Assembly: GCA_038501625.1 (NCBI GenBank) | Contig: JAZAYU010000351.1 | Location: forward strand, 186,001 to 250,000 | Direction: 5' to 3' | DNA length: 64,000 nucleotides | DNA from: Corbicula japonica | Lineage: Eukaryota > Mollusca > Bivalvia > Venerida > Cyrenidae | In this document: piece after piece, positions 1 to 12,500 of the stretch | How positions within the stretch are numbered: the stretch's first letter is position 1 | Layout of the letters: each line of letters starts with the position of its first letter | Translations under genes and position numbers: made by a program | The notes under the pieces: model-generated | Told to the model about the DNA's origin: nothing | The model's input: only the letters and a program-made list of their open reading frames with translations | Database searches by the model: none

Positions 1-241
1 TACCAAAATGCAACCAGTGCAGATCCTGCTCAGACGACATGGACCAGTGAAGATCCAGATCAGCTGGCTTTTTGGAGCTGTCTGATCAGAATCTGCACTG
101 TTTGCGTTTCGGTCAAAACCAACCTAATAAGTTAAAAAGCAAGCAGTGCAGATCCTGATCAGTTAGCATGAATGAGCCAGCTGATCTGGATCTGTACCAT
201 TCATCCAGGCCATAAAGGTTTTTATATGGAGGAAAGGGTTG
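1..241. mobile_element. TTAA palindromic MITE, left end cut by window
   Basis: Right terminus TATGGAGGAAAGGGTT at 225-240 and both palindrome modules (GATCAG/CTGATC cores) are present. For the whole family: full copies start TTAA-CCCTTTCCTCCAT and end ATGGAGGAAAGGG-TTAA; TTAA target sites and CCCT ends suggest the piggyBac superfamily (inference). Confidence 0.8.
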
Positions 242-756
242 AATTTCTAGATGTTTTCATTTCCTTATGCGTCACAGAACTGTCCTTAGTTACATATAAT
301 GTATCTTTGATATTTAGGCGTTGTGTTAAAGAATTATTTTAAAAATTTGTATCATATATTTTTCTCTGTATCTCACACGATGTTATTGTTTTTGTATTTC
401 ATTATTGTTCAACATAATTCAACTCTCTAGGAAATAAATTCTCAGATAAAGTAATTTTTGTTACTGTTGTTGATTATGAACTAGAATATGTAATTGTGCA
501 CATGATAGCAGGTTCAGCACTTTGTAGAACAGTTGGTGCTCAAGGATTGGTCACTTGGTCAAAGATCGCAATGATCAATCATATGCATTTTCAAGAGCTA
601 GCCCAAGCCAAACCGATTTTTCTGACTGGATGCACTAGCCTAGCTTCCACCTAGTTTCACTGGTCCATGCAGGACAACTGCAGTTGGTCTTGCATGTTAC
701 AGTAAATATATTTGTATTGCATTCCAGTGTTGTGATCAATTTTCACTACAGTCAAA

Positions 757-996
757 TTAACCCTTTCCTCCCTAGATACATCTTTATTTCATGGGCGAAC
801 AGTTTAGATCTAGATCAGCCAGCACATCCGTGCCATCTGACCCAGATCTAAACTGTTCGCTTTTTTATTAGTTAGGTTATTTCTGACCAAAATGCCACCA
901 GTGCAGATCCTGATCAGACGGCACGGATATGCTGGCTGATCTGGATCTACACTGGTCGCACATGCGTAAAGATGCATATATATGGACGAAAGGGGC
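757..996. mobile_element. TTAA MITE, two modules
   Basis: Starts TTAACCCTTTCCTCCCTAG; the right end GGACGAAAGGGG has decayed. In the intergenic region. Confidence 0.8.
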
Positions 997-1707
997 TTTT
1001 ACTAAATATGCAAATAGGCATATAAGTGTTTGCATGTAACATAAACTTGTTTGTGAGCAAGTTAAAGTTATTTCACCAATTAAGTTGTTATTAAGATGAC
1101 ATGTAATGTTGGTGCATCCTACAAACTCGTTTAAACCTGTTACTGGCAAAGACTGTACCACTGCAGTTATTCCTGTATTAAATTAGTCATGTTATAAACT
1201 TGTTCTTTTTTTCTAAAATAACTTCTTTGTTAGCTAGAAGAGAATAATGCATTTTTAATGAGGCTTTTCCCAATATGCAGGGGTCTCTCTAACACATGAA
1301 ATTCAAGGTTCAAAATGATGCACAACTGCAATGTTCTGTGACTGTTGGGTTTAAATTTCTAATTTTCAAAACAAGCTTTCTTGAAAAGTCAAGGGTAAAA
1401 GCCTGTTTCAAGTGCAACATGACAGTAAAATTCCAGTTACTTTAATATTGGTAAAAGATATAATTTCAAGATGTGCTTCTAATGTGAAACTTGGGGTTCA
1501 TTTCATCAATGATCGTATAATCCGTGGATACAAAAATTGTGTTTCATCAAAGAAATCGTATCTGATCAGGAATTATTGATGGAACAACCCCTTGGTCTGC
1601 AATCTGGGAAGGACTTAGAGGGAGATTAGGGAAAAATAGTCTCTTATAGTTCCTTCACTTCTCCCTCTACTTAACTAAGGCAGAAGTTATCTTCTATATG
1701 TTCCTTA

Positions 1708-2247
1708 TATACCGACAGCCAATGAAAATGCAACACTTTATTTTTTTAAATATTTTTGATGTATGTTAAAGTTAAATAAATTGGTGAAGATAGATGTGTT
1801 TTAAAATCAATAAGATATCGTTGGGCCAAGCGAGTAATTGTTTACGGTGAACAATTCATCTGACAAGCAATTTCACGTGGAGACATCCCTCCTTGGATCA
1901 TGCCCAAAACCACATGTCACTGGTTGTCTAAAAGCCTTGGCATTATAAAATTTGTATAGAATAAAACTTGAAAACTGAAGACGGGATGTGTGTCACTGTA
2001 AGTAAAGTTTAACAAATCGACTTGTTTTGAGGTTATTCATGCATGTCTACATGCCAAAGCTAAGCTTTCGTGCATTTGTACAGGGTAACTGTAGGAGAGA
2101 AAGTTTAAAATATCAGTGGACCATTAATGTATCGATTGGTTATTTACTGATTTTAAAAGACATCTAACTTTGCCAATTTATTAAACTTTTACACGCATCA
2201 AAGATATTCCAAAAATAAAGTGTTGCATTTTCATTGGCAGTCAGTAT
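1708..2247 (-). mobile_element. Tc1/mariner-like relic with transposase HTH remnant
   Basis: Terminal inverted repeats: 'CCAATGAAAATGCAACACTT' near 1719-1738 is matched by its reverse complement near 2221-2238. The ends extend to CCGACAGCC and GGCAGTCAG with TATA on both sides, fitting a TA target duplication. Minus strand 1811-1912 reads 'GMIQGGMSPREIACQMNCS', a stop, then 'TITRLAQRY', the helix-turn-helix pattern of Tc1-type transposases. At ~540 bp with no catalytic domain it is an internally deleted, dead copy. Confidence 0.75.
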
Positions 2248-3574
2248 AGAATGTTGAAAACTTCCAAAACACTTCCCTTACATTTAACAAACTTCACCCT
2301 CTTTCCACCTAATCCCATGCCTTGCAATGCATCTTGAGTTTCAATAGAATCTATCCAACCATGTCGTAAGATGTAAATATATCATTGTCTTCTTCATGCC
2401 ATTGATTTAAAAATCAAGACTTAACGAAACTAAGTTTCCTGAGAATTTATTTGGCTATTAAAATAATGAAGAAAAATAAGACAGCTGGCAGAAATGACAA
2501 CAACACACAATAAAATACTATAACAAAGAAAATTACAACATGACACACGCTTAATTTGTCATACAGTTCTCTGTTTTTATATAAATAGAATACTACATGT
2601 ATAACAGTATGCAGTCTGTATGTTTGTATCTTTTTAGTTTCGTGTGTTAACAGTATCACATGAGACCGAAGGTTGAGCATGAAATGGTTTACATATGCTT
2701 GAAAAATGATAAGAAACTACAGACTGAATACTATCATTTTGTTTCTTAAATTATATCCCCTTCTCACTAAAAACATCACTCTCTTACACTATCGGCTCAT
2801 TACATTCACCTCTGTTATAGGCTGGGACTACTTTCAACTACTTTTACTTTAACTCAAAGAAATAGTTCACCAATTACATTTACAATAGTTTGGATTTCTT
2901 CTGTTTTAATGAAAAATAGTGAAGAATTCTGTCATTTGTTTTACCTCAAACTTTCAAATTCATAATTATGACTGTATAAAATAAGGCTGTCGAGTTTGGT
3001 AAAAAATCTTGACATTGAGCCTTTCGCAGAGATGTAAAGTGAGTGTAAGGAACGACAACTATGCGAAGGAGATTGTAAAAACATATTTAAATAAACTAAA
3101 CAAAACAATTACAGTACCAGTTGTATGAAGAATATCCAATGTGCTAGATGTGTATGGAGAATTCACATAGTTCCAGCTATGTAGGGAGGAATGTAGAATT
3201 CCCTAAATGACCTGTTAGAAAATGAAAACTTACCTTTCACAAATGCTGAAACAATGAACTCTAAAAGCATTTGTTGACTGCACTTTTGATCGTTTTCAGA
3301 CAGCTTTAACAAAAATTGTTGACACATCATGAAAGTAAAATTTGACTTTCAGATTATTGTTTTGCCTGTAATCTGCTATTGTAGATATTCTTCAAACGGT
3401 CTATTGATTAGGTAACCTAAATTTATTCTGAAAGCAACAGCAACACCATAACCATTTCAAATGCGTAGCAAATATCTACACACAAAACAGCAAACTTAAA
3501 CCTAATGTCATTAAAACTACAGCTAACAGTTAAGTTTCATTAAACTAATAAAAGTCCGCCTGCATCCAGATCCT

Positions 3575-6500
3575 CTAGATGACCTGCCATTGCATAACGG
3601 ACATATCGCGACCTCCCGTGGTGATCACTTGGCTATCGTCAAACAGGAACTTTGCCATGGTCACATGACTGCTGTGTCCCGGGTAGCTATGTGCAGGAGC
3701 CTGTGTTAAAACAATACGAAATGATTACCTGTAAGAGACTTTAACTCTTTACTCCATATATACGCCTTTTACCAGAAGGGTGACCAGTGAAGATCAAGAT
3801 TAGCTGACGCATCAGTGCCATCTGCACTGGTCACATCTTGGTCAGAAATAACTAAATGAAAAAAAAAGCAAACAGTGTAGATCCTGATCAAACAGCACAG
3901 ATGTTCCAGCTGATCTGGATCTACACTGTTTGCACATGCAATAAAGGTGTAGGTATGTACATGTATCTATGGAGTAAAGGGTTAAATCAAGGGAACACTG
4001 GTTCATATCCCAGATTGCTTATCTTTCCTCTGTACACGTATGGCAAAGGACACTGTCATTTACTGCTCACCAATTTTTCCAAGTTAGGATTCCAAGGTAG
4101 CATTTTGCAATTCAGAAGTGAAATTTCTGGACTCCATTCATTTTTTTATACTGAGGAGCTGAATCAAGACAGCAAGGAGCTATTCCCACCCTTAAGATAA
4201 TGGGTCAGCCAGAGGTGTGCATGATGCACGTTTTAGCCCCATAGTTAACACTGTAGGATAAATGAAATGTAGATAACTTAACTTAGGCCTACAAAAATAG
4301 GTTTGTTTCAGGTTACATCCTTGAAAAAACAATGGGTCAGTAGGTAGGCTTTTTTTTAAAGATACCTTGAAAAAAGATAGATACTAATTTAACAATTTTA
4401 ATCTTTGATGTACTTACTTACACCCAAGATGGTATATACCTGGACTTACCTACCTACCGACCCATTGTTTTTTCAAGGATGTAACCAGATACAAACCTAT
4501 TTTTTTTAGGCCTAAGTTAAGTTATCTACATTTCATTTATCCTACAGTGTTAATTATGGGGCTAAAACGTGCAGAAAAGGGAAAACTCACTGCATTTTAT
4601 ACTGTAATTCCATTGAAACTAATAAACCAGTGTTTCAACTTAAAGTTGAATTGTTTTGCTTAACATGTAATATTAATATTATTCTTTAAATTACAATTAT
4701 ATGTGTTATGCCGTAATAATGGTTTAATGCATGGATATTGTTGATTTGTTCATGGCTATTTTTGTAAAAAAAATATGTTGGATATACTTACCTTAATACC
4801 TACCACTTCTTACAACCACTGTGCCTCACTTTCAAATCGTATTAAGTCGTTTTTAGCTTTACATTTGTGATATTGTTGCAATTAACACATAAGCAAATAC
4901 ATACATATCCCATCAGTGATGGTAAAAGTTCTATCACTACCACCAAAGCAGGGTTAATAATTTGATCAGTGCTGTTTCTTTCATTCATTTTACGATACAA
5001 ATATCAGTACAAATGTACATAATTGTTCACGCATAAAGCCATTATTCAACTATTCTGCATTTACGCCGTATCACATTTGCACTTCGAACAGAAATCTTAA
5101 TCTATTTGCTTCCTTAATTCTTCAATGAAGTCGTCGGTGGTTCAAAAAGAATATTTTTACTGGCTCGCTGAACGTTGACAGCCATGACTGTTTACCTCAG
5201 CGAATTCAATTATGGAATTAGCAACCTTGACCCGAAAGCACATGCAACAGGGTTTACATATAGTGATACATGGACAAAAATCATGCGTTTAACAGTTAAA
5301 AATAGCACCGAAGAAAGTGAAAGTAGATTTTCCAAAAATGAAACGGTGCTGGCTGTTATTTTGCCCCGGACATTGTGTCCGACAATAACAGAATTTTTGT
5401 CGGTCAAAACCTGGTAGGCTTTTCATACAATTTTTTTGGGAGGGTTGAAAAAAAGTAACGGTTATCGCTAAAAAGAGACGGTCGGTCGGGTAACCAGAAA
5501 CAAATCTATTTTTTTTAGGCCTTACACTTATCCAAATTCGTGCTAAGTTAATGCTTTTTAGCTTTTAATTTAATATTTAGAGTAGTGATTGAAATCTCAG
5601 AATCAAGCTACATACCCTCGGATGTGTAGAAGGGTACTTCAACAAGTTGACCTTTCCATAGTCATCAGCACTCACAATCAATTGTTTGTTGTGTGACACA
5701 GCACAGTTGTTGATGTCTGTGCCATCTGCTCCATAGGGCCAAATTCCTGTCCAACAGATTGCCAAACAAGTTTAAGAACAAAATATGATTTGAATTATCC
5801 CACTAATAGATCTATCAACTGAGCTTCAGAATTCGGAAATGCTTGCAGGAAAACTCAAGAGTAAACTCTGCCAAAAAAAATGCTCTCAATTTTTATTGAA
5901 TAAACTCTGACTTGTTAAAAATTTGAATATTGGTAGCAAAGTTACCACTTGAATAAACCAAAGAAAACCCCAATAAACCTCATAAATAATATTCAAACTT
6001 AAGTTGTTCTATTTAAAAAAATGAAATAATTTTCATAAATGTTTAACCTTGTCTTAGCCTTAGTTTGAGAATTTTCCCAAATGGTCTCCTTTGGTATTGA
6101 GAATTTTCCCAATTGTCTGATGTGATATTAAGAATTTTCCCCTACTGAATAATTCAGTATTGAGCATTAACATGATTAAAGCTACTTAATTTGCAGCTCT
6201 AAGATGCTGAGTAAATCTACATTATCCTCAACAAACCTAGATAGTGTATGATAAATTTGGCAGATTTTGCACAGAGCTGAGTCTCACTTACCAACAGCAT
6301 TAAAAGAGAGGGCACAGTTATTTGTTGCCCAATCTATATCCCTCACATTCTCCATGTGTAACTCCTGCGCGCATGTCTTAGAGTGCCCTAGAAAGACAAT
6401 CCATACAAACTGTAAAACATGATTTAAACTAATTACAAAACAACATGTGTCTCTGTTTAACCCTTTACCCCATAGAACATGAGCATATATCCCAAGGGCG

Positions 6501-9500
6501 ACCAGTGTAGATCAAGATTTGTGCAGTCTGGTTTAGACTAATTCCTGCGCACATGTCTTGGAGTGCCATAGAATGACAATCCATACAAACTGTAAAAGAT
6601 TATTTAAACTACTTTCAAAATGCCATGCATCTCTGCTTAACCTTTTACTACATGGTATATGACTCATATCCTATGGGCTACCAGTGTAGATCAAGATTCA
6701 TGCAGTATGAATCGGCACCAGTAACATGAAAAAAATTAAGTTGGATTTTTGACTTAATAAAGACATATTTTTAAAAAATGATGATAACAAGAGTTCACTT
6801 TATAGATTTAGGTAAGGACAGACTTCTAGAAATGAAATAGGACCAATAGGAAATTTATATTACTGTAACAACGAAATATTTCTACTTACAGTACAACACT
6901 TCATAATCTCCCGAATTACTTCGTATTAATTCACCATCAGCTGACCAATCAATGTGCTTCAAAAATGAGCCATGGCCCTGTAACGAACATAGAAACAATC
7001 TATTAACCTGTTCATCGCATGTTTTGTTTATTTTGAAATTGTGACTTTAGAAGCAATATTGACTCTCTGATTTTTTTATAATGCACTGGCCATTCTTTAA
7101 AACTAAGCCCTTCAATAAATTGTTCACAGCCAAGTTTTGTTGAAGTTATTGACTAAAATGGAGTCTGCGCAGATGCAAATGTGACTAAATGTACATCATG
7201 TACAGAGCTTACAGGAGTTCAGATGAAATCAATTTATTTCTTAATTTCAACTGAATAACAAAATTTTCTTAGTGACACAAATGTGATACCGGTATTCGAT
7301 TGTTCTGAAACTACAGTTTATCAATTGAATTTTTCACTGTTCTTTGCATGTCTGTACCCATACAATGGAAATGCTTAGAAAATGGATTCTAGCTCAATTA
7401 TTTGATGCAGAGGTGGGTCCAGCGGGGTTCAGTGGGACTGCTCACACCCTCTTTTTGAGCAACAATATTTAATTTACACAATGATTATTTTCAGCCAGAA
7501 CTTTGGAAATTGGTTCGAGTTTTGGCACCATTTTACACAATTTTTCTATTTAAATCACAAAAAGTATGCATTCAAAGCATGAAATAAAAAAACATTTGTT
7601 TTTCATCAGTGCAAGATATCAATGTATTTCACCTGTGAACTTTGAATAATATATTTTAACTCACAGCTACACCACTCCTAAAAATACTAATTCCAGATCT
7701 TACTTGTTGAAATATTTTTATTCCTTACACTGTTATGATCAAATATCCTCTACTTAACCCTTTACTCCATATAAACACATTTTATTGCATGTGCGACCAG
7801 TGTAGATCTATCTTTGCCATCTGATCAGGATCTGCACCAATCATTTTTTTTATTTATTAGGTGATTTTTTACCAAAAAGCAATCAGTGCAGATACTGATC
7901 AGATGGCACTGATGTGCAGGCTGATCTGGATCTACACTGGTTGCACACGCGTAAAAATGCATTTATATGGAGAAAAGAGATTGGAGTTTACACTTCTTCA
8001 CTATAGTGCAAAAACATCATAAGTACCATTGAAAAAAGAATTTTGATAGGAATTGACCAAATGAATCAAAATGTGAACAGTGTAAGTCCTGATCAGACGG
8101 TACGGATGTGCCAGCTGATCTAGATCTACACTATTCCCCCATGCCATAAAGGTTTATATCCTTTCCAAACCCTATTTTCCGGACGGACGTCCGTAACATA
8201 TTTAAACGTGACAAAATTTTGACTTCCCCAAAACCCGACCCTGTTTTACTGGAGGAAGCCCGAAACGTATTTAAACGTATGCTTTTTTCACGATTTTAAA
8301 AACCATAACGTTAATCTGCGTAAAAATTTGTTAATGCCCGTTGATAACTGTATGTTTGAATAAAGCATATACGCTTTTGTCAGGTACCGGTATTCTATCT
8401 TTTAATGAAATTCGGAATTTTCAATATGGTAAGAAACCCGATAAATAACTGTAAAACACGTTTTCTAACGTTACGGTCTTTTTTTCTGTAAAAAAGGGTG
8501 GAAAATGCATATCAAGAATAGTGCGTTTAAATCCCGAATTTCAACGCTCTTTTACGTAATGGGTGAAAAATTCGGTTTATCGCAGGAAGACTGTAACGTA
8601 AAATTCCATAAATTAATTAATCTAATTAACAGTCATTAATTTTTATGCCATTGCAAAAAATGTCATTTTTAAGTTATTACTAGGTAGACATAGGTATTTT
8701 TTTAAATAATGAATAACTGTTTTGGAGCCACATTTTTATTTTGACCATGAAAGATGAAGAAACAGCAACACATGTAATTAGATTTTTTTTCTTAAAATTT
8801 AACTTTTTAAAATTACTAATTATCTTAGTCACATGTATTCGATTTCTTACTAAATAATAATTGAGAGAAAATATGCGATGCGTTCAAAGGACTAATAGTG
8901 TTAAAATATTGATCGATGATTCCGTGTTCTTCTAATTAGCCACCAAAGTAAGGACTTTTTTTAAAATGAAAAATAAATCGACGGGTTTTGGACGAAAAAA
9001 CAGGGTCGGGTTTGAAAAGCGATTTTTTTCATACGTTTTAATATGTTTCGAACGTCTTCCCGTAAAACAGGGTCGGGTTTTGGGAAGTCAAAATTTTGTC
9101 ACGTTTAAATACGTTATGGTCGTGGAAAGGATATATGGAGGAAAGGGTTAATCTCTATACTTACGGATAATGTGCCGGCTTTCTGGTACTCTTTGCCGTC
9201 ATCACTCACTGTATACACATATACATTGAAGTCATGGCAACCAACAGCCAACATCTTGCCGTCTGAAACAATACAATAAATAAATGGCTCAACTGTCATT
9301 TCTACTAGAAATGAAACTAGATGGGTATTTAGTCGATCACTTATGCAGCCTATACGTAGTTTGTTAGAAACAACTCAGAGGTTAAGAAATGGCAAAGTTA
9401 TAGCCACTGTTAAGTTTCTGTGACAAAACTAACTAAAAAGGGCATAACTCTGTTAATGTGACCTTGACCTAAAGATTCAGGCTTCATAATGACCCTGTTG

Positions 9501-12500
9501 TCATAAGCAATATAATTTGAAAGTTTGGTGATGAAATATTTAGAAATGACTGTTACTGCCTGAAACTTTAAGAATTAACAGGGACTGTGTTTATTTTTGC
9601 TCATGAAATTCACAAAAAATATTAATCTGTGCAGTAAACACTTCACTCCATAGATACTGCTTGTATACCATGTTTGATCACTTTAGATCCAGATCAGCTT
9701 GCAAATCCAAGTGATTTAATCAGGATCTACACTGGTCACTTTAAGATTCAATAGGTTATTTCTGAACAAGAAGTGGAGAGAGTAGATCCTGAATCACACT
9801 GCACAGATATGCAGTCTGATCTGGATCTACACTGGTCACACATGGGATATATAAACCATATATCTGAGAAGTGAAGGGTTAACCCATTACACCATATATA
9901 CAGGTTTTAAAAGCATGCGCTAACTGTGAAGACTGAGATAAGCTGGTTCATCTGTGATGTCTGGTCTGGATCTACGCTGGTCACATTTTCATAAGAAATA
10001 ACCTAATGAATCTTAAAACTAACAGTGTAGATCTTGATCAGATGGCATGGATGTGCCAGCCAATTTGATATACACTGTTCACCCATGGGAAAACAGCCAT
10101 TTGCCATGGAGTGAAGGTTGCGTACCAGGTGAGTACTGGATGCAGCCATACTGCTTCTTTCCCTCACTGTACTCAGCAAGTATTTCCTGCGTACTGAGAT
10201 CTATCACCAGCCACTTCCCTGTCTGAAGGCCAACAGCAGCTACTTCCAGGCCAGGATGTATACAGCAGCAGTGAGCAGGATCCTATAAATTCATACACAC
10301 ACTTGATTGTTGATGCATGTGTCACAGGGTAAGAAAGAATGTGCAGCCAGAGCGGGACTCGAATCCGTGACCCCTCGCTTACAGGGTGAGTGCTCTCCAG
10401 ACTGAGCTATCCGTCTGCTTACACATCTTTTCCCCAGATAGTGACTAAATCTGTACCATGACATACACCCCCTCAAATTTGGAAATTCGACTTCGAATTC
10501 CAGAGAGTTACGTGTATTTATTTTTGCTATTACAGGCTGGTGGCCGAACCTGCTAGCTATCACGGTCCCCCATTGGGCGCCAAATGTCACAGGGTGTGAA
10601 AGAATGTGCAGCCAGACCGGGACTCGAACCCAGAACCCCTTGCTAACAGGGCGAGTGCTCTCCCGACTGAGCTATCTGTCTGCTTTCACATCTTCTCCCC
10701 AGATAGTGTCTAGATTCGTACCCTGACAAATTAGCAAATTCTGCATATATCAGTATGTAGTCCCAAGTCCCATCCCCAAACTAAAACATCTTAAAATCAA
10801 GCCCCATCCCCTAACTAAATCAAGGCCCCAACTTCTTAATGCTTATGAAGGCAAGATCTTAACCATTCCCTATCTATGACAATGGCTGATGCTAAAATTA
10901 ACCACATCTCCTATTTGAAATATTGGCTTATAAAGATTCGATCTTAATCATCCCCAATTTATAACAATGGCTGATTCTAAAATAAACCACGTACCCTAAG
11001 CACTATCTCAAATAATCCCTATCTAATACAATGGCTAATGTTTAAATGGATCACATCCCCTAGCCAAAACAGGCAGGATCTTACAGATATTTCCTTCCTC
11101 CACACACAGGAGTGGGTTTGAGCATCCCACAGATAAAGGTGTTTGTCATAGGCACAGGTCAGGAATTGTTGCTGGCTCTGACTTGTGTCAAGTCCCCATA
11201 CTTCATCTTTGTGTCCCTAAAAGCAATAAATAATTAAACAAAAATGAAACAGAAGTCATCCAATTTCTTCTGGTTGACTATGTTAGAGCATATAATAAAT
11301 CTAAAAGCCAACAGAGAAGATCCTGATTGGAAGGCAGGGATGTGCTTGCTGATCAGGATCTACCATGCAATAAAAGTGTATATATGGTGTAAAACAGTAA
11401 GGTTACTTCAACAAACAGGAGACAGAAGCTTACTTTTATCTGAAAATTGTCAAGGAACCAAACAAGGCTCCATGGTTCTAACAGTTTAATGGTTTAATTT
11501 TGCTAAAAACTTGCAAAACATGTGTTAAAGGTTTAAAGGTCAACTTACTTCAACAACTGGAGCCAGGCTGAGATCCATACTGCCCTGCAGGATACAGTGC
11601 TTGACGGTTCCCACAAACAGCTTATCACCTTGTCCCTGGCACAACATTCTAACTGCACCAAACTCCTCTGGAATCTTAAACAAATAATAGTAACAGATAT
11701 TTCAAAATGGAATGCAAACTAATAGTTCTTTATAGAAGTCTGTTTAACAAGGTGGCCATACCACGTGGTGTCATTTTTTATATTACGACAAGAAAAAACC
11801 ATTTGATTCAAATCATTGAAGCCTTGTAATTATTTTATTACTTCACCATTTTCGACAAAATTTAGTGCATTCTAAGAGGAAAGTTAAACACTACCCACAG
11901 TTGTCATTACTTTTGTCGCATTGTGTCTACTTTTGTCTGTGATTTGGAGCAAATACTGAAATTGAATGATAGGATTAACAGCAACAGAAAGGGCATGTAC
12001 TAGCCTCAGTCTCAATTCCAGTCTTCTGGTATGAGCTGTCCCACTGGATAACTTTCCTGTCTTTGCCTCCACCAGACAGAAGCAATCTTTCCTTAGTGAA
12101 GCATAAACTATAGATACTACCAGCATGGGATGCCGGCATAGCCTTGCTGATCTTGTTGGAACCTGCAATAAAGCATCTGCTATATTTCTTTTAAGCTTGT
12201 GGATATTCCTAGATGGAATACTCTTACATGCTTATTGATACCCATTACTACAAAGTTATGCCAATTATCATATGGGTGATCAGTCTAGATCCAGATCAGC
12301 CAGCACATCTGTGGTGCTTGATCTGGGTCTACAATGTTTGCTTTTTTGCTGAGATATAACCTAACCAATTTAAAAATCAACCAGCGTAGATCCATCTCAG
12401 ATGGCACAGATGTGCTGGCTGATCTAGATCTACACTAGTCACCCACGCAATCAAAGCATATCTATGGAGTAAAGATGTCTTTCTTAGCTTCACATCAAAC

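Larger units (their letters stand above)
1..3574. other. Intergenic region downstream of EML
   Basis: No gene was found. It holds two MITE copies (1-241, 757-996) and a Tc1/mariner relic (about 1708-2247); the rest is unique AT-rich DNA. TTTATT at 3422-3427 reads AATAAA on the minus strand and could be the EML poly(A) signal, about 150 bp past its stop. Confidence 0.6.

Noticed and set aside
8966..9299. Short frames at the right end of the 971 bp element
   Set aside because: The plus-strand frame lies in the inverted repeat. The minus-strand frame is partly the genuine EML exon 9165-9262, already included.
10305..10725. True tRNA genes
   Set aside because: A and B boxes are present, but stems mismatch and each copy carries a SINE-like tail and a duplicated junction.
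11995..12005. GT donor 5 bp beyond the proposed GC donor of EML exon 12005-12162
   Set aside because: It would leave one extra base and shift exon 11549-11674 out of its family-matching frame.
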